From positions 16,559 through 80,558 of the forward strand of contig JAHRVQ010000091.1 of assembly GCA_019090615.1 (NCBI GenBank): 64,000 nt of DNA. The letters are read 5' to 3'. The DNA comes from Pseudomonadales bacterium (GTDB lineage Bacteria; Pseudomonadota; Gammaproteobacteria; Pseudomonadales; Azotimanducaceae). The notes under the pieces are model-generated. The model had not been told where the DNA came from. It searched no databases and was given only the letters and a program-made list of their open reading frames with translations. Below are positions 21,518 through 33,007 of the stretch, one piece after another. Made by a program: the position numbers and the translations under genes. Numbering within the stretch: the stretch's first letter is position 1; the number at the start of each line of letters is the position of its first letter.

Positions 21518-21562
21518 TATCTTCTGTCCCAATCCATGTGTATTTAACTCTATACCCAGTTG

Positions 21563-22417
21563 CTAGCGTACTTTTTCGGCCACGATAGCCGCTTCAACCA
21601 TCAACGCGGCCTTTGTTTCTGCGACATCGTGCACCCTGATAATAGACGCGCCATTTCTAACACAAACCAATGCACCAACAACACTACCAAGGATTAGAAG
21701 CTCCGAAGAATCTTTAGTTTGCCCACCTGCTACAATTTCACCAATAGTACGCTTTCTCGATAAACCAACCAACAAAGGTCTGTGCAGACATTCAAACTCT
21801 TGCAATCGATTAACAATTTGCAAATTATGCTGCGGCGTTTTCCCAAACCCAAACCCTGGATCAAGAACAACTTTGTCGAGCGAAATACCTGCCTCAGTAC
21901 AAGCCTGTAAGCGCTCTCGAAAAAAAGTAATGATTTCAGCAACAACATCTTTATAGGTAGGTTTTTGTTGCATGTTCTCCGGCAAACCGGACATATGCAT
22001 CAAACACACTGGCAAATTCGATTCGGCCACAACGGCCAGGGCACCTGGGTTTTGCAAAGCGCGAACATCATTTATCAGGTCTACACCTAGCTCAGCAGCG
22101 GCTAGCATCACTTCAGGTTTACTGGTGTCAATTGACAATGGAATGTCGAATCGGCGTCGAAGCTGCTCTAAAACAGGTATCACTCGTTCAAGCTCTTCAT
22201 TAACGGCTAAAGGTGTTGCACCTGGCCGAGTGGACTCTCCACCGACATCGATTATGTCTACTCCGGCTTGCACCATCCGTTCGGCATGCTGTACTGCTTT
22301 TACAGCTTTTATATATCTTCCACCGTCAGAAAATGAATCTGGGGTCACATTAAGAACGCCCATCACGGCAGGTTTGGGCAAGTTATCTAGCATACTAGAC
22401 CCAAAGCGGTGTGACAA
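21563..22417 (-). CDS. folP: Dihydropteroate synthase
   Basis: Condenses pABA with the pterin pyrophosphate in folate synthesis; target of sulfonamides. Both signatures are visible: GVLNVTPDSFSDGGRY and DIIDVGGESTRPGA. SIDTSKPEV, DPGFGFGK and the C-terminal IIRVHDVAET are also present. Length of 284 residues is typical. It lies between ftsH and glmM, as in E. coli and Pseudomonas. Confidence 0.96.
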   Translation of the reverse strand: MSHRFGSSMLDNLPKPAVMGVLNVTPDSFSDGGRYIKAVKAVQHAERMVQAGVDIIDVGGESTRPGATPLAVNEELERVIPVLEQLRRRFDIPLSIDTSKPEVMLAAAELGVDLINDVRALQNPGALAVVAESNLPVCLMHMSGLPENMQQKPTYKDVVAEIITFFRERLQACTEAGISLDKVVLDPGFGFGKTPQHNLQIVNRLQEFECLHRPLLVGLSRKRTIGEIVAGGQTKDSSELLILGSVVGALVCVRNGASIIRVHDVAETKAALMVEAAIVAEKVR

Positions 22418-22562
22418 AGCGTTGCCCCAACTGATAAATCATTAAAGATAGTGCAAAAACATCGTGTAACGGGAAGATACATACTACCAACGGCTCAGCC
22501 GGTATCTTTCACTATCGCCACTAGCAGACAAGTATCTCCTCCGCGCCTTTGGAATTTTAATA

Positions 22563-24491
22563 TCAATGCTCTCCGGCAGGCCCACCAACAGATCCACTCG
22601 GTCTTGACTTCGGTTCTGACTCAGCTTCTGAGCTTGCACCTGGCGCGCTATCATCATCATTCCAGCTTTTTGGCGGATTTGGCACACGGCCCGCCATAAT
22701 ATCGTCGATCTGGTCCTTATCAATAGTTTCATAATCCAGAAGTGCATTTGCCATGCTATCCAGCTTTTCACGATGCTCTTCAAGAACAAGTTTTGCTCTT
22801 GTATAACATTCATCAACTATGGCTCGCACTTCTTCATCGATTAAACGTGCTGTTTCACCTGACACCTGAAATTTCGGTGAACCAGCGGACATACCAAGAA
22901 AAACTTCCTGGTTGTCTTCTGCATACATCAACGGACCAAGCTTTTTTGAAAGGCCCCATTTTGTAACCAGGTTCTTTGCCATGGTTGTGGCATGTTGGAT
23001 ATCATTGGAGGCACCCGTTGTAACGCCATCTGCACCGAGTGTTATTTCTTCAGCAATACGCCCCCCAAATGCCGAACATATTTTTGAATAAATAGCATTT
23101 TTACTAATGGAATATCGGTCTTCCTCAGGCAGAAACATAGTCACACCCAACGCCTGACCACGAGGAATAATTGTTACTTTATAGGTCGGATCATGATCCG
23201 GCATAAGATAGGCGACGATACAATGGCCCGCCTCATGGTAGGCGGTGTTACGCTTTTCGGCATCGGACATCACCATACTTTTTCGTTCAGCGCCCATCAT
23301 TATTTTGTCTTTAGCCTGCTCAAATTGCTCCATATTTACAGTTCTGAGACTTTGCCGTGCAGCAAACAATGCCGCTTCGTTAACCAGGTTAGCCAGGTCA
23401 GCACCAGAAAAACCGGGCGTACCCCGGGCAATAAAGGAAGGTTCAACATCAGCGCCCAAAGGCACTTTGCGCATATGCACTTTTAAAATCATTTCCCGAC
23501 CACGGATATCCGGTAAACTCACAACCACCTGCCGATCAAATCTACCGGGCCTTAACAGTGCGGGATCAAGTACATCAGGTCTATTGGTGGCTGCAATAAC
23601 AATCACACCATCATTACCCTCAAAGCCATCCATTTCGACCAGCAATTGATTTAACGTTTGTTCCCTTTCATCATGCCCGCCACCAAGCCCAGCACCACGA
23701 TGACGACCAACAGCATCAATTTCATCGATAAAAATGATACATGGAGACTGTTTCTTGGCCTGTTCAAACATATCCCTCACCCGGGACGCACCAACGCCAA
23801 CAAACATTTCGACAAAATCTGATCCGGAAATCGAGAAAAATGGTACCTTGGCCTCACCAGCGATTGCCTTGGCCAACAACGTTTTACCCGTTCCAGGTTG
23901 GCCGACCATCAGAATACCACGAGGAATCTTGCCGCCTAACTTCTGAAATTTGCCAGGGTCCTGCAAAAACTCCACCAGCTCCTGGACATCTTCCTTAGCT
24001 TCGTCAACCCCTGCCACATCTGCAAATGTGGTCTTAATCTGGTCTTCACCCAGTAGTTTGGCCTTGCTCTTACCAAAGGTTAAGGGACCGCCACGGCCGC
24101 CACTGCCGCCTTGCATTTGTCGCATAAAGAACATAAACACGGCAATAATTACCAGGATAGGAAAACTTGCCACCAACAATTGCGTCCAGATCGATTGCTC
24201 TTCAGGTCGATTAGCGCGGAATTCCACATTGTGGTCCTGCATATCATCGATCAAAGCCTTGTCTTCAATCTGCGGCTGGATGGTCTCGAAAATTGAGCCG
24301 TCAAATCGACGCCCAGAGATTACAAGTCCATTCACATTCACCTCTTTTACCTGGCCATTTTTGACCATTTTAAGAAAGGTCGAATATTCGATTTCTTCAT
24401 TGCCTGAACTAGTATCAAAATTACGAAACAATGTAATAAGTACTGCAGCAATAATTAACCAAAGCAGTAAATTTTTTCCCATATCGTTCAA
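22563..24491 (-). CDS. ftsH: ATP-dependent zinc metalloprotease FtsH
   Basis: Membrane-anchored AAA+ protease that degrades LpxC, sigma-32 and faulty membrane proteins. Two transmembrane segments (about 7-24 and 105-122) flank a periplasmic domain. Then come Walker A GQPGTGKT, Walker [13 protein letters not shown], the SRH ([22 protein letters not shown], shown in part) and the zinc site HEAGH. The TTG at 24491 is favoured: a GAGGAGGG ribosome site ends 7 nt upstream of it, while the ATG at 24482 would be 16 nt away. It follows rlmE by about 75 bp. Confidence 0.96.
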   Translation of the reverse strand: MNDMGKNLLLWLIIAAVLITLFRNFDTSSGNEEIEYSTFLKMVKNGQVKEVNVNGLVISGRRFDGSIFETIQPQIEDKALIDDMQDHNVEFRANRPEEQSIWTQLLVASFPILVIIAVFMFFMRQMQGGSGGRGGPLTFGKSKAKLLGEDQIKTTFADVAGVDEAKEDVQELVEFLQDPGKFQKLGGKIPRGILMVGQPGTGKTLLAKAIAGEAKVPFFSISGSDFVEMFVGVGASRVRDMFEQAKKQSPCIIFIDEIDAVGRHRGAGLGGGHDEREQTLNQLLVEMDGFEGNDGVIVIAATNRPDVLDPALLRPGRFDRQVVVSLPDIRGREMILKVHMRKVPLGADVEPSFIARGTPGFSGADLANLVNEAALFAARQSLRTVNMEQFEQAKDKIMMGAERKSMVMSDAEKRNTAYHEAGHCIVAYLMPDHDPTYKVTIIPRGQALGVTMFLPEEDRYSISKNAIYSKICSAFGGRIAEEITLGADGVTTGASNDIQHATTMAKNLVTKWGLSKKLGPLMYAEDNQEVFLGMSAGSPKFQVSGETARLIDEEVRAIVDECYTRAKLVLEEHREKLDSMANALLDYETIDKDQIDDIMAGRVPNPPKSWNDDDSAPGASSEAESEPKSRPSGSVGGPAGEH

Positions 24492-24567
24492 CGGATCGCC
24501 CTCCTCACTGTCTGCACGATAGGCTTCTAGCCGCGCAGAATACCAACCTTACTATAGATCAAAAACT

Positions 24568-25215
24568 TCAACAAACATGTATATTCCGCGCAGGCTGATG
24601 TTTATGCCCGAGCCCAATTAAATAAAATTCTTTGGACTTACTTCGCGATGCCTTCGGTTTGAACTGCAAAACCTTGCTAAATCGCTGGCCAAATTCACGA
24701 CGGATATCATTAATGCCAGCCCCTTCAAAACACTTTGTCACCAAATTGCCATTTTTCTTCAGTACTTGCTCAGAAAAATGCAATGCCAGTTCGACTAAAT
24801 AAGCCGATTTCGGCTGATCAATCTGACTCATACCACTTAAGTTTGGGGCCATGTCAGAAATAACAAGGTCTACGTCTAAGTTGCTGGTCTCGGCCAACAA
24901 GGTTTCAAATGGTTCATCCAGGGTAAAATCACCCTGAATAAAGTGTACGCCTTGCAAAGGGTCCATTGCCAATATATCCAGCGCTATTACCTTGCCCTGA
25001 TTACCCAGCTTCTGCGTTGCTACCTGACACCAGCCCCCCGGGGCTGCACCGAGATCGACCACACAACTGCCTCTGGCTAATAGACTAAACTTTGAGTCTA
25101 TTTCCAGCAATTTAAAACTTGCCCGTGAACGAAAACCCGCCGCCTGAGCCCGTTTAACATACTCATCATCAATATGATTTTTCAGCCACTGTTGACTAGA
25201 TTTAGATTTTTTCAT
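24568..25215 (-). CDS. rlmE: 23S rRNA (uridine-2'-O)-methyltransferase RlmE
   Basis: FtsJ-family heat-shock methyltransferase that modifies U2552 in the A-loop. SRASFKLLEID holds the first catalytic Lys, VDLGAAPGGWCQVA is the SAM motif, DLVISDMAPNLSG the catalytic Asp block, and VTKCFEG and SRSKSKEFYLIG carry the Lys and Glu of the K-D-K-E tetrad. Length of 215 residues is normal. It lies upstream of ftsH and is divergent from yhbY. Confidence 0.95.
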   Translation of the reverse strand: MKKSKSSQQWLKNHIDDEYVKRAQAAGFRSRASFKLLEIDSKFSLLARGSCVVDLGAAPGGWCQVATQKLGNQGKVIALDILAMDPLQGVHFIQGDFTLDEPFETLLAETSNLDVDLVISDMAPNLSGMSQIDQPKSAYLVELALHFSEQVLKKNGNLVTKCFEGAGINDIRREFGQRFSKVLQFKPKASRSKSKEFYLIGLGHKHQPARNIHVC

Positions 25216-25286
25216 TCTTAGAGTATCGAATTTTTATGGTCTCCGGTAGAATCGCCGCCCCACGATGACCATTCAGTATAGAAATC

Positions 25287-25610
25287 ATGCCAACAAAAAT
25301 AGCCACTAAATCCCAGCTTAAACGATTTCGTGCCATTGGCCATAAATTAAAGCCGATCGTTACATTGGCAGGCAACGGTGTCAGCGATGCAGTGATGAAA
25401 GAAATTAATCGTGCGATCGATGATCATGAATTAATTAAAATTCGAGTCAATGCCGAAAACAGGCAGGACCGCAGCAATCTCATTGCAAAAGTCAGCCAGC
25501 TATCTGCTACCGAAATCGTTCAGACCATCGGCAACATTGCACTACTCTATAAACCTGCCGTGCAGCCCAACCCAAAATTGTCTAATATTTTGCGCGCTGA
25601 TGTGCTTTAG
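25287..25610 (+). CDS. yhbY: YhbY-family CRM-domain RNA-binding protein
   Basis: Small protein associated with the pre-50S subunit. A single CRM domain covers nearly all 107 residues, with the HKLKPIVTLAGNGVSDAVMKEI segment (shown as known block), the DHELIKIRV strand and the ATEIVQTIGNIALLYKP end. It is divergent from rlmE and convergent with greA, the arrangement seen in Pseudomonas and E. coli. Confidence 0.93.
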   Translation: MPTKIATKSQLKRFRAIGHKLKPIVTLAGNGVSDAVMKEINRAIDDHELIKIRVNAENRQDRSNLIAKVSQLSATEIVQTIGNIALLYKPAVQPNPKLSNILRADVL

Positions 25611-25651
25611 CGAAATTATAGATGCTGCATTTTCTCAAGTTATAGCTGAAG

Positions 25652-26128
25652 TTATAAATGTTCCACTGAAAATATTTCATATTCAATATCACCACTAGGC
25701 GCATTAACTACAACCACATCATCGACAGACTTACCCACTAGCGCTCTGGCAATGGGCGAATAAATCGAGATTTTATTACTTTTAATATCTGCCTCGTCAT
25801 CACCGACGATTTGATAGGTAACCTCTTGCTCCGTGTCCAGGTTCATTAACTTCACGGTAGTACCAAAAATAACCTTTCCGGTGGGCGTGATGGTGGTAAC
25901 ATCGATCACCCGTGCATTGGATAACTTACTCCCTATTTCAACAATTCGGCCTTCTATAAAGCCCTGCTCATCCTTAGCATATTGATACTCAGCATTCTCT
26001 CTAAGGTCGCCTTGCGCACGCGCTTCAGCAATTGCCTGCACGATCCGTGGGCGCTCAACCAATTTGAGATTATCCAACTCGCTACGCAATGCTGCTTCGC
26101 CGCCAGCTGTCATTGGAATTTTATCCAT
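25652..26128 (-). CDS. greA: Transcription elongation factor GreA
   Basis: Rescues backtracked RNA polymerase by stimulating transcript cleavage. The N-terminal coiled coil carries the acidic tip in [20 protein letters not shown] and the C-terminal FKBP-like domain ends with [16 protein letters not shown]. Length of 158 residues is exact for the family. It lies 43 bp downstream of carB. Confidence 0.97.
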   Translation of the reverse strand: MDKIPMTAGGEAALRSELDNLKLVERPRIVQAIAEARAQGDLRENAEYQYAKDEQGFIEGRIVEIGSKLSNARVIDVTTITPTGKVIFGTTVKLMNLDTEQEVTYQIVGDDEADIKSNKISIYSPIARALVGKSVDDVVVVNAPSGDIEYEIFSVEHL

Positions 26129-26171
26129 AGTTCCTTACCGGGTAATTTAAATATGCCTGAGTCAGTGTAGA

Positions 26172-29100
26172 TTACACTTGTTTATGGAGATCCTGAAGCC
26201 TATACACAGAATAATCCTCGCCATACTTTACTGCTTTAACACAGGCACTAGCGCCCGCCATAGTAGTCGCATTATAAACCTTATACTGTAAGGCAGTGCG
26301 GCGAATTGCCGCCGAATCTCTAATAGCCTGCTTGCCCTCAGTAGTATTTACAATGAGATCAACTTCCTGGTTTTTGAGTTTATCGACTATATGTGGCTGA
26401 CCTTCTAAGACCTTATTAACGGTTTCAACTTCAAGACCGTGCGCTCTAATTGCTGCCGCAGTACCTCGCGTCGCCAACAACTTAAAGCCTATTTCAATTA
26501 AATCACGCGCCACCTGGATCAATTCAACCTTATCAACTTCACGTACACTAAGGAATGCTGTACCACCGCTTGGCAAGATATCTCCCGCTGCAATCTGAGA
26601 CTTTCTATAAGCTTCACTGAATGAATCAGCAACACCCATCACTTCACCTGTAGATTTCATTTCAGGCCCAAGGATAGGATCGACGCCGGGGAACTTGCCA
26701 AAGGGGAAAACCGCTTCTTTTACGCTAAAATATTTAGGCACCACCTCCTGCGTAAAACCCTGCGTTGCAAGGCTTAACCCAGCCATACAACGGGCAGCTA
26801 TTTTTGCCAATGAAGTACCAATGCACTTGGAGACAAAGGGCACGGTTCGAGAGGCCCTTGGGTTTACTTCGATTACATAAATCTGCTCGCCTTGAATCGC
26901 CAGCTGCACATTCATTAAACCCACAACCCCTAACTCAAGGGCCATAGCAGTGACTTGCCTTTTTACTTCCTCGACTACATGAGGCGCCAGATTATAGGGC
27001 GGTAGCGAGCATGCCGAATCACCAGAGTGAACTCCAGCCTGCTCAATATGTTGCATCACCGCACCAATAACAACCTGCTCGCCATCAGAGACGACATCAA
27101 CATCAACCTCAATCGCCTGATCCAGAAACCGATCCAGTAATACTGGCGACTTATCGGAAACCTGCACCGCTTCATGCAAGTAGGTATTAAGTTCGGACTC
27201 ATCATAGACAATTTCCATCGCCCGCCCGCCCAAGACATAAGACGGCCTGACAATAATCGGAAATCCAATACCTGCAGAAGCTTCGATACCGGCTTCAATT
27301 GTTTTAACGGTACGATTAGGCGGTTGACGCAAACCCAATCCATCGATCATTTGTTGAAAACGCTCACGGTCTTCAGCCCGATCGATGGCATCCGGGGAAG
27401 TGCCAATAATTGGTACACCTTCAGCAGCCAGCGCCTGCGCAAGTTTCAGAGGTGTTTGACCACCAAACTGAACAATGACGCCTTTCGGCTTCTCAAGCTC
27501 AACAATGGATAACACATCTTCGAGGGTCAGCGGCTCGAAAAACAATCGGTCTGAGGTATCGTAATCGGTCGATACGGTCTCCGGATTACAATTAACCATG
27601 ATGGTTTCATAGCCATCTTCACGTAACGCCAATGCTGCATGCACACAGCAATAATCAAATTCAATACCTTGTCCAATGCGATTAGGTCCACCGCCGAGGA
27701 CAATAATTTTGTCTCGATCTGTTGGCTCAGCCTCACATTCAGTATCGTAGGTTGAGTACATATAGGCAGTAGCGGAAGCGAATTCAGCGGCGCAAGTATC
27801 AACTCGCCTATATACCGGCCGGATATTCATTTCAAGTCGCCGAGCACGAAATTCTGATTCACTGACAGACAACAGCTCTGACAGTCTGGAATCTGAAAAC
27901 CCTTTTTGCTTCAGCTTAAATACTCTGTTCGCCTCCAGGCTTGCCAAAGAAGTCGCTAACAATCGACTTTCTTCACTAATAATGTCTTCTACCTGCGCTA
28001 AAAACCACGGGTCAATACAGGTTAATTCATAGATTTCATCAAATTCTAAGCCGAGCCTGAATGCATCAGCTAAATATCGAATACGTTCGGCACCAGCAAC
28101 TCTAAGTTCCTTGCGAAGAATATTCTCCCAATCAGAATTCGATTTATCGATGATTGACGAAAAACCGTTAATATCTACTTCTAACCCTCGTAAGGCCTTT
28201 TGCAACGATTCTTGAAAGGTTCGACCAATCGCCATGACTTCACCAACAGACTTCATTTGAGTTGTTAGTGAATTATCTGCCTGAGGAAACTTTTCAAAAG
28301 TAAAACGAGGAATTTTAGTGACCACATAATCGATAGAGGGCTCAAATGACGCTGGGGTTACGCCGCCGGTAATATCATTAGACAATTCATCCAGCGTATA
28401 ACCGATCGCTAGTTTTGCGGCAACTTTAGCAATAGGAAAACCCGTTGCCTTAGAAGCTAAGGCAGATGAGCGAGAGACTCTGGGATTCATTTCAATCACC
28501 ACTAACCGACCATCTGCGGGATTAACCGCAAACTGCACATTCGACCCACCCGTTTCAACACCAATAACGCGTAAAATATCAATCGATGCATTACGCATGA
28601 TTTGATATTCCTTATCCGTCAGAGTTTGCGCCGGCGCAATAGTGATTGAATCGCCAGTATGAATGCCCATTGGATCAAAATTTTCAATAGCGCAGACGAT
28701 AATACAGTTGTCATTTTTATCCCTGACAACTTCCATTTCAAATTCTTTCCAGCCCAATAAGGATTCGTCTATCAATAACTCAGTGGTTGGCGAAAGGTCG
28801 AGCCCACGGGTACAGATTTCAACAAAATCTTCATGGTTATAAGCAATACCTCCGCCTGATCCCCCCATAGTAAACGATGGCCGAATCACACAGGGATAAC
28901 CGAGCGCTGATTGCACCTGTTTTGCTTCTTCCAAAGAATGGGCAAAAGCTGCTTTCGGCGTTTCCAGACCAATTTCTTTAATGGCCTTATCAAATTTTTG
29001 TCGATCTTCAGCTTTGTCGATGGCCTCCTGACTGGCACCTATCAACTCAACCGAATATTTTTCAAGCACCCCTTCCCGCGCCAGATCAAGCGTACAATTA

Positions 29101-29387
29101 AGCGCCGTTTGCCCCCCCATGGTGGGTAATATTGCGTCTGGGCGCTCGATGCGAATTATTTTCTCAACAGTTTGCCAGGTGACCGGTTCAATATATGTCG
29201 AATCTGCCATTGACGGGTCTGTCATGATTGTCGCTGGATTCGAATTAACTAAAATAACTCGATAACCTTCTTCTTTTAAAGCCTTACAGGCTTGCGCACC
29301 CGAATAATCAAATTCACAGGCCTGACCGATAATAATTGGTCCTGCACCGATAATCAGTACGCTATTTATATCCGTTCTTTTTGGCAT
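26172..29387 (-). CDS. carB: Carbamoyl-phosphate synthase large subunit
   Basis: Makes carbamoyl phosphate for arginine and pyrimidines, 1071 residues. There are two homologous ATP-grasp halves, each beginning with a [26 protein letters not shown] motif (second copy [20 protein letters not shown]). [20 protein letters not shown] and the C-terminal MGS-like allosteric domain (about 940-1071) are present. It begins 2 bp after carA stops. Confidence 0.97.
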   Translation of the reverse strand: MPKRTDINSVLIIGAGPIIIGQACEFDYSGAQACKALKEEGYRVILVNSNPATIMTDPSMADSTYIEPVTWQTVEKIIRIERPDAILPTMGGQTALNCTLDLAREGVLEKYSVELIGASQEAIDKAEDRQKFDKAIKEIGLETPKAAFAHSLEEAKQVQSALGYPCVIRPSFTMGGSGGGIAYNHEDFVEICTRGLDLSPTTELLIDESLLGWKEFEMEVVRDKNDNCIIVCAIENFDPMGIHTGDSITIAPAQTLTDKEYQIMRNASIDILRVIGVETGGSNVQFAVNPADGRLVVIEMNPRVSRSSALASKATGFPIAKVAAKLAIGYTLDELSNDITGGVTPASFEPSIDYVVTKIPRFTFEKFPQADNSLTTQMKSVGEVMAIGRTFQESLQKALRGLEVDINGFSSIIDKSNSDWENILRKELRVAGAERIRYLADAFRLGLEFDEIYELTCIDPWFLAQVEDIISEESRLLATSLASLEANRVFKLKQKGFSDSRLSELLSVSESEFRARRLEMNIRPVYRRVDTCAAEFASATAYMYSTYDTECEAEPTDRDKIIVLGGGPNRIGQGIEFDYCCVHAALALREDGYETIMVNCNPETVSTDYDTSDRLFFEPLTLEDVLSIVELEKPKGVIVQFGGQTPLKLAQALAAEGVPIIGTSPDAIDRAEDRERFQQMIDGLGLRQPPNRTVKTIEAGIEASAGIGFPIIVRPSYVLGGRAMEIVYDESELNTYLHEAVQVSDKSPVLLDRFLDQAIEVDVDVVSDGEQVVIGAVMQHIEQAGVHSGDSACSLPPYNLAPHVVEEVKRQVTAMALELGVVGLMNVQLAIQGEQIYVIEVNPRASRTVPFVSKCIGTSLAKIAARCMAGLSLATQGFTQEVVPKYFSVKEAVFPFGKFPGVDPILGPEMKSTGEVMGVADSFSEAYRKSQIAAGDILPSGGTAFLSVREVDKVELIQVARDLIEIGFKLLATRGTAAAIRAHGLEVETVNKVLEGQPHIVDKLKNQEVDLIVNTTEGKQAIRDSAAIRRTALQYKVYNATTMAGASACVKAVKYGEDYSVYRLQDLHKQV

Positions 29388-29389
29388 AT

Positions 29390-30553
29390 TTAGTTGCTGC
29401 CCGTCTTGTTCTTACTCGCCATGGACTGGCGCATCAAGTCAGTAAAATGATCAAACAATGGGGCTGCATCGTGCGGTCCAGGACTAGCCTCAGGGTGGCC
29501 CTGAAAACCAAACGCTGGCTTGTCCAGCAGTCGAATACCTTGTAATGAATCATCAAATAACGACCTATGTGTCACCTCAATACTAGCAGGCAACATACTA
29601 TCGTCTAAACAAAACCCATGATTCTGACTGGTAATCAAGACAGTCTCATCCTTCAGGTTCTTAACCGGGTGGTTCGCGCCGTGATGACCATGACCCATTT
29701 TTTTTGTCTTCATGCCAGCTGCCAGGCCCAACAACTGTAGACCTAAACAGATCCCAAAAATGGGCACCTGGGTCTGCAATATTTGCGCTATTGCACTAAT
29801 CGCATAATCACAGGGCTCTGGGTCACCTGGACCATTAGAAAGAAAAACGCCATCTGGGTTTAACTCTAACACGTCCGCCGCTGGCGTCTCTGCCGGCACT
29901 ACCGTGATCCGACAGCCACGGTCCACTAGCATTCTCAGGATATTGCGCTTTACACCAAAATCATAGGCCACCACATGAAACTCTGAATCATCAAGGGCGC
30001 TATATCCTTCACCTATTCGCCAACTACCTTCGCGCCATTGATAGTTTTTACCGGTTGTAACCTCCCTGGCCAAATCCATGCCTTTCAGGCCAGTTGAGTC
30101 TCGCGCTAGCTGAACTGCGTTTTTAATCTCAGCTGCGGATAGATTTTCTGCAGCGACAATGCAACCCTTGAGTGCACCTTGCTGACGTAATAAACGAGTC
30201 AACTTACGGGTGTTAATATCAGCAATGGCAACGATACCACGACGCACCAAATAGTCTGGCAGTGTTTCCTGCTGACGCCAATTATTTGCCAGCAACGGCA
30301 AATCCCTGATAACCAGGCCTGCGGCCCAAATACCAGACGACTCTTCATCTTCTGTGTTTACACCGGTGTTGCCAATATGTGGATGAGTCAGGGTGATAAT
30401 TTGCTTAGCGTAGGAAGGATCAGTCAATATTTCCTGATAACCTGTCATCGCTGTATTGAATACCACTTCACCAACAGAACTACCAATGGCACCAATAGAT
30501 GCACCCTCGAACAACTCACCGTTCTCAAGTGCAAGTACTGCTCTACTGGTCAA
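29390..30553 (-). CDS. carA: Carbamoyl-phosphate synthase small subunit
   Basis: Glutaminase subunit that feeds ammonia to CarB. The N-terminal CPSase domain ([19 protein letters not shown]) is followed by a class I glutamine amidotransferase domain with nucleophile Cys in [17 protein letters not shown] and the His/Glu pair in [12 protein letters not shown]. The start is TTG at 30553, with GGAG 7 nt upstream and no better in-frame ATG. A good sigma-70 promoter lies just upstream. Confidence 0.96.
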   Translation of the reverse strand: MTSRAVLALENGELFEGASIGAIGSSVGEVVFNTAMTGYQEILTDPSYAKQIITLTHPHIGNTGVNTEDEESSGIWAAGLVIRDLPLLANNWRQQETLPDYLVRRGIVAIADINTRKLTRLLRQQGALKGCIVAAENLSAAEIKNAVQLARDSTGLKGMDLAREVTTGKNYQWREGSWRIGEGYSALDDSEFHVVAYDFGVKRNILRMLVDRGCRITVVPAETPAADVLELNPDGVFLSNGPGDPEPCDYAISAIAQILQTQVPIFGICLGLQLLGLAAGMKTKKMGHGHHGANHPVKNLKDETVLITSQNHGFCLDDSMLPASIEVTHRSLFDDSLQGIRLLDKPAFGFQGHPEASPGPHDAAPLFDHFTDLMRQSMASKNKTGSN

Positions 30554-30582
30554 GATTTATCTCCATTAGAAATCGAACATTA

Positions 30583-30612
30583 ATATAACGCGGCCCAGTT
30601 TCAGGCTGACAA
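30583..30612 (-). promoter_or_regulatory. Sigma-70-type promoter of carAB
   Basis: On the - strand TTGTCA (30607-30612) and TTATAT (30583-30588) are separated by 18 nt, placing the start site about 20 nt before the carA TTG codon. It lies downstream of the dapB terminator, so carAB appears to be transcribed separately. Confidence 0.55.
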
Positions 30613-30622
30613 AGTCAGATCG

Positions 30623-30658
30623 AAAAAAAGCGAGATGGAATTGCTCCTATCTCGCTTT
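30623..30658 (-). terminator. Intrinsic terminator of dapB
   Basis: AAAGCGAGAT pairs with ATCTCGCTTT, with an inner GGA/TCC extension. On the - strand the stem runs into seven T. Confidence 0.8.
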
Positions 30659-30761
30659 CAACTGACTGGTTCCGCTGGTTGTCATTGGCGCGACATTCTA
30701 GTGGAAGCTGCGTCGAAGTGCTATAGCCATTACGCAGAAAATAGTCAGACCTAATAATTAA

Positions 30762-31577
30762 TTACAGGCTAATTTTTTTCAGCTGTAACACGTCCTGCAT
30801 ATCGAATAAGCCAGCACTCTGATTAGCTACCCATAGCGCTGACCTAACCGCCCCTTGAGAAAAGTTTGACCGGCTCTGGGCACGGTGGGTTATTTCAACC
30901 CGCTCGCCAGTAGCGGCAAACATAACAGTATGTTCACCAATAATATCTCCGCCACGAATGGTGGAAAAACCAATAGTTTTCTGATCACGCACACCAGTGA
31001 CACCTTCTCGACCGTAGATCGCCACGCTATCAAGGTCTCGATCCAATGTACTGGCCAAGATTTGGCCCATTTTCAATGCCGTACCCGATGGCGCATCAAC
31101 TTTATTTCGATGATGTGCTTCAGTAATTTCGATATCCACATCATCACCAAATATTTGCGCAGCAATTTCCAGTAGTTTAAACGTCGCATTAACACCCACA
31201 CTATAATTAGGCGCAAAGACCACTGCCATTGATGTAGATAGTTCCTGCAGACGATTGACCTGCTGGTTATCTAGCCCAGTTGTTCCAATCACCATCTTTT
31301 TGTTTTTGGCAGCACAGATTTCTATATTTTGAACTGTGGCTTCCGCAACAGAAAAGTCAATAAGCACATCAAACTCATCCGTCACCTCATTAAGGTCCGC
31401 CGAAATAGGAACACCCAATGCACCAATACCCGCAACCTCTCCCACATCAGCGCCAATAAGCGAGCTTTCTGGGCGTTCAATAGCAGCGGTTATTTTTAGA
31501 CCCTCGGTCTCACTTATAGTGGTCACCAGGGTTTTTCCCATTCGGCCCGCTGCGCCAGTAATGGCAATATTGGTCAT
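30762..31577 (-). CDS. dapB: 4-hydroxy-tetrahydrodipicolinate reductase
   Basis: NAD(P)H-dependent step of lysine/diaminopimelate synthesis. The Rossmann motif ITGAAGRMGKTLV, the catalytic EAHHRNKVDAPSGTAL signature and the C-terminal GEHTVMFAATGERVEI are clear. The ATG at 31577 gives 271 residues, the family length; the open frame begins at a TTG two codons earlier. It lies between dnaJ and carA, as in Pseudomonas. Confidence 0.96.
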   Translation of the reverse strand: MTNIAITGAAGRMGKTLVTTISETEGLKITAAIERPESSLIGADVGEVAGIGALGVPISADLNEVTDEFDVLIDFSVAEATVQNIEICAAKNKKMVIGTTGLDNQQVNRLQELSTSMAVVFAPNYSVGVNATFKLLEIAAQIFGDDVDIEITEAHHRNKVDAPSGTALKMGQILASTLDRDLDSVAIYGREGVTGVRDQKTIGFSTIRGGDIIGEHTVMFAATGERVEITHRAQSRSNFSQGAVRSALWVANQSAGLFDMQDVLQLKKISL

Positions 31578-31745
31578 AATCAATCAGCCTGTTTTTGGTT
31601 TGCGTTTTTGGCTTACGTTTTGGCTTACATAGCAGAATAACAGGGCGCAAAATTACTGAGCACCCAGAGCAAATGCAAGTTGCCCTCAACTTAAGCCCTA
31701 ATTAGACATCGTATTATTTAGACACGGTATCAATTAGACATTGTA

Positions 31746-32867
31746 TTAATTAGACATTGTATCAAAAAAACTTTTGACGCTACCAAACCAGTTGGTTCGT
31801 TTTGGAGATTGTTTGTCGTCCGACTGGCCATCAAATTCTTTTAATAATTCTTTTTGTTTTTTGCTCAATCCAACAGGTGTTTCCACCGCCACTCGACAAT
31901 ATAGATCGCCGATACCACCGCCACGAATTTGCGTAACGTTAACGCCTTTACCACGTAGACGAAACAACTTACCCGTCTGGGTTTCAGATGGAATTTTAAG
32001 ATTCACCCGACCATCAAGCGTAGGTACTTCAAGCTCGCCACCCAATGCCGCGTCAACAAAACTAATGGGCACTTCACAATACAGATGTTCGCCTTCACGA
32101 GTGAAGATTTTATGATCACGCACATTCACCTGCACATATAAGTCGCCTGCTGGGCCACCATTTGCACCCGCTTCGCCCTGACCGTTCAACCGAATCCGAT
32201 CGCCAGTATCCACACCCGGCGGAATTTTCACCGACAATGTTTTACGTTCCTCGGTTCGACCCTGGCCTCTACATTTACCACAGGGATCAGAAATCATCTT
32301 GCCATTGCCGCGACATCTGGGACAGGTTTGCTGAATTGAGAAAAACCCCTGTCGAGCTGTTACCTGACCTACCCCTGCACACTGGACACAATCGATGGGC
32401 GCAGTACCCTTTTTTGCCCCAGAACCGAGGCATTCCATACATTCAACCAGGGTCGGAATTTTAATCTTCGGATTGGTTCCCCTAACGGCCTCTTCCAGGT
32501 CCAGATCAAGTACATATTTTAAATCAGAACCACGCTGTACCTGACGACCACCGCCTCTGCCACCGGTAAAAATATCGCCGAATACATCTTCGAATATCGA
32601 CCCAAAATTGCCCCCAGACTGGAAACCACCACCGCCACCACCTTCAAACGCCGCATGACCAAATTGATCATAGGTACCGCGCTTTTCTTTATCGGTTAAT
32701 ATTTCAGCGGCCTCACTGGCTTCCTTAAACATTTCCTCTGCATTAGCATCATCTGGATTACGATCCGGATGATATTTCATCGCCAGGCGTCGATATGCCT
32801 TTTTGATTTCTTTCTCGGTAGAACTCCGAGAAACACCCAATACCTCGTAGTAATCTTTTTTAGCCAT
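31746..32867 (-). CDS. dnaJ: Chaperone protein DnaJ
   Basis: Hsp40 co-chaperone. The J domain starts [13 protein letters not shown] and has HPDRNPDD. A Gly/Phe-rich stretch follows, then four CxxCxGxG zinc repeats ([32 protein letters not shown]) and C-terminal substrate domains. The ATG at 32867 is the family start, although the frame is open 48 nt further. It follows dnaK by about 140 bp. Confidence 0.97.
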   Translation of the reverse strand: MAKKDYYEVLGVSRSSTEKEIKKAYRRLAMKYHPDRNPDDANAEEMFKEASEAAEILTDKEKRGTYDQFGHAAFEGGGGGGFQSGGNFGSIFEDVFGDIFTGGRGGGRQVQRGSDLKYVLDLDLEEAVRGTNPKIKIPTLVECMECLGSGAKKGTAPIDCVQCAGVGQVTARQGFFSIQQTCPRCRGNGKMISDPCGKCRGQGRTEERKTLSVKIPPGVDTGDRIRLNGQGEAGANGGPAGDLYVQVNVRDHKIFTREGEHLYCEVPISFVDAALGGELEVPTLDGRVNLKIPSETQTGKLFRLRGKGVNVTQIRGGGIGDLYCRVAVETPVGLSKKQKELLKEFDGQSDDKQSPKRTNWFGSVKSFFDTMSN

Positions 32868-33007
32868 GGTCTCAAATACACAAAAACCGGAAATATCCCG
32901 GTAGTTAATCGTCAAACTGACCCGCTGCCAGCTTATCTGTTTTTTAGCTAAGGCTAATAGAAGGACACATTTGCCCTTCTGTTAGCACCTAACTGTAGGC
33001 CTTGCCT

